Shown here one piece after another: positions 5,528 through 5,545 of a DNA stretch of 5,545 bases (the stretch's first letter is position 1; each line of letters opens with the position of its first letter). Source of the DNA: Pseudomonadota bacterium (GTDB lineage: Bacteria; Pseudomonadota; Gammaproteobacteria; Steroidobacterales; Woeseiaceae); the NCBI GenBank assembly GCA_022567775.1, contig JADFGH010000177.1, forward strand, positions 1 through 5,545, given 5' to 3'. The notes under the pieces were generated by a model, which saw only the letters and a program-made list of their open reading frames with translations, did not search any database and was not told where the DNA came from. The position numbers and the translations under genes are program-made.

Positions 5528-5544
5528 CTGACGATCGACGTCAG
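5528..5544. repeat. Short inverted repeat at the right window edge
   Basis: CTGACG (5528-5533) and CGTCAG (5539-5544) flank a 5-base centre. No T-run follows within the window on either strand, so I cannot call it a terminator. The 58 bp right of the IS otherwise show nothing recognisable. Confidence 0.3.
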
Positions 5545-5545
5545 G

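Overview
The window is bacterial and all recognisable genes lie on the minus strand. The left 3.3 kb is a thiamine (vitamin B1) uptake and salvage operon. The right 2.15 kb is an insertion sequence (IS) placed just upstream of that operon's promoter. A TonB-dependent outer-membrane receptor means the host is a diderm. A TPP-riboswitch-controlled receptor followed by a PnuC/PnuT-type transporter and a kinase is known from Gammaproteobacteria, so a gammaproteobacterium is the best guess. That guess is inference, because the window holds no phylogenetic marker.

Operon, in transcription order (right to left): a TATAAT -10 box (3310-3315); a well-conserved TPP riboswitch (about 3201-3303) whose 3' edge adjoins the Shine-Dalgarno site of the first gene; a 702-aa TonB-dependent receptor (1080-3188); an 82-aa thiamine-binding protein of the MTH1187/YkoF-like type (828-1076); a PnuC-family inner-membrane transporter, probably a PnuT thiamine carrier (208-828); and the first 70 codons of a choline/thiamine-kinase-like phosphotransferase (1-211, cut by the window edge). 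Junctions are very tight: a 3-nt gap, a TGATG overlap and a GTGA overlap. A coherent model is TonB-driven import across the outer membrane, facilitated diffusion through PnuT, cytoplasmic binding by the small protein, and trapping by phosphorylation. TPP would shut the operon down through the riboswitch, most likely at translation because no terminator is visible.

Insertion sequence (3338-5487): 40-bp terminal inverted repeats (36/40 identical) flank two overlapping ORFs, orfA (DNA-binding, two helix-turn-helix-like regions) and orfB (DDE catalytic domain of the IS4 superfamily). They overlap out of frame at a run of nine A residues on the coding strand. A +1 (or -2) shift there would fuse them into one transposase of about 602 residues, so transcriptional slippage is plausible. 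The leader upstream of orfA is long (about 260 bp inside the element), non-coding and rich in hairpins, including a possible Shine-Dalgarno-sequestering stem. The inner end of the IS falls where the -35 element of the thiamine operon should be.

Beyond the IS, 58 bp remain to the right edge (5488-5545). They contain only a small inverted repeat and no gene.
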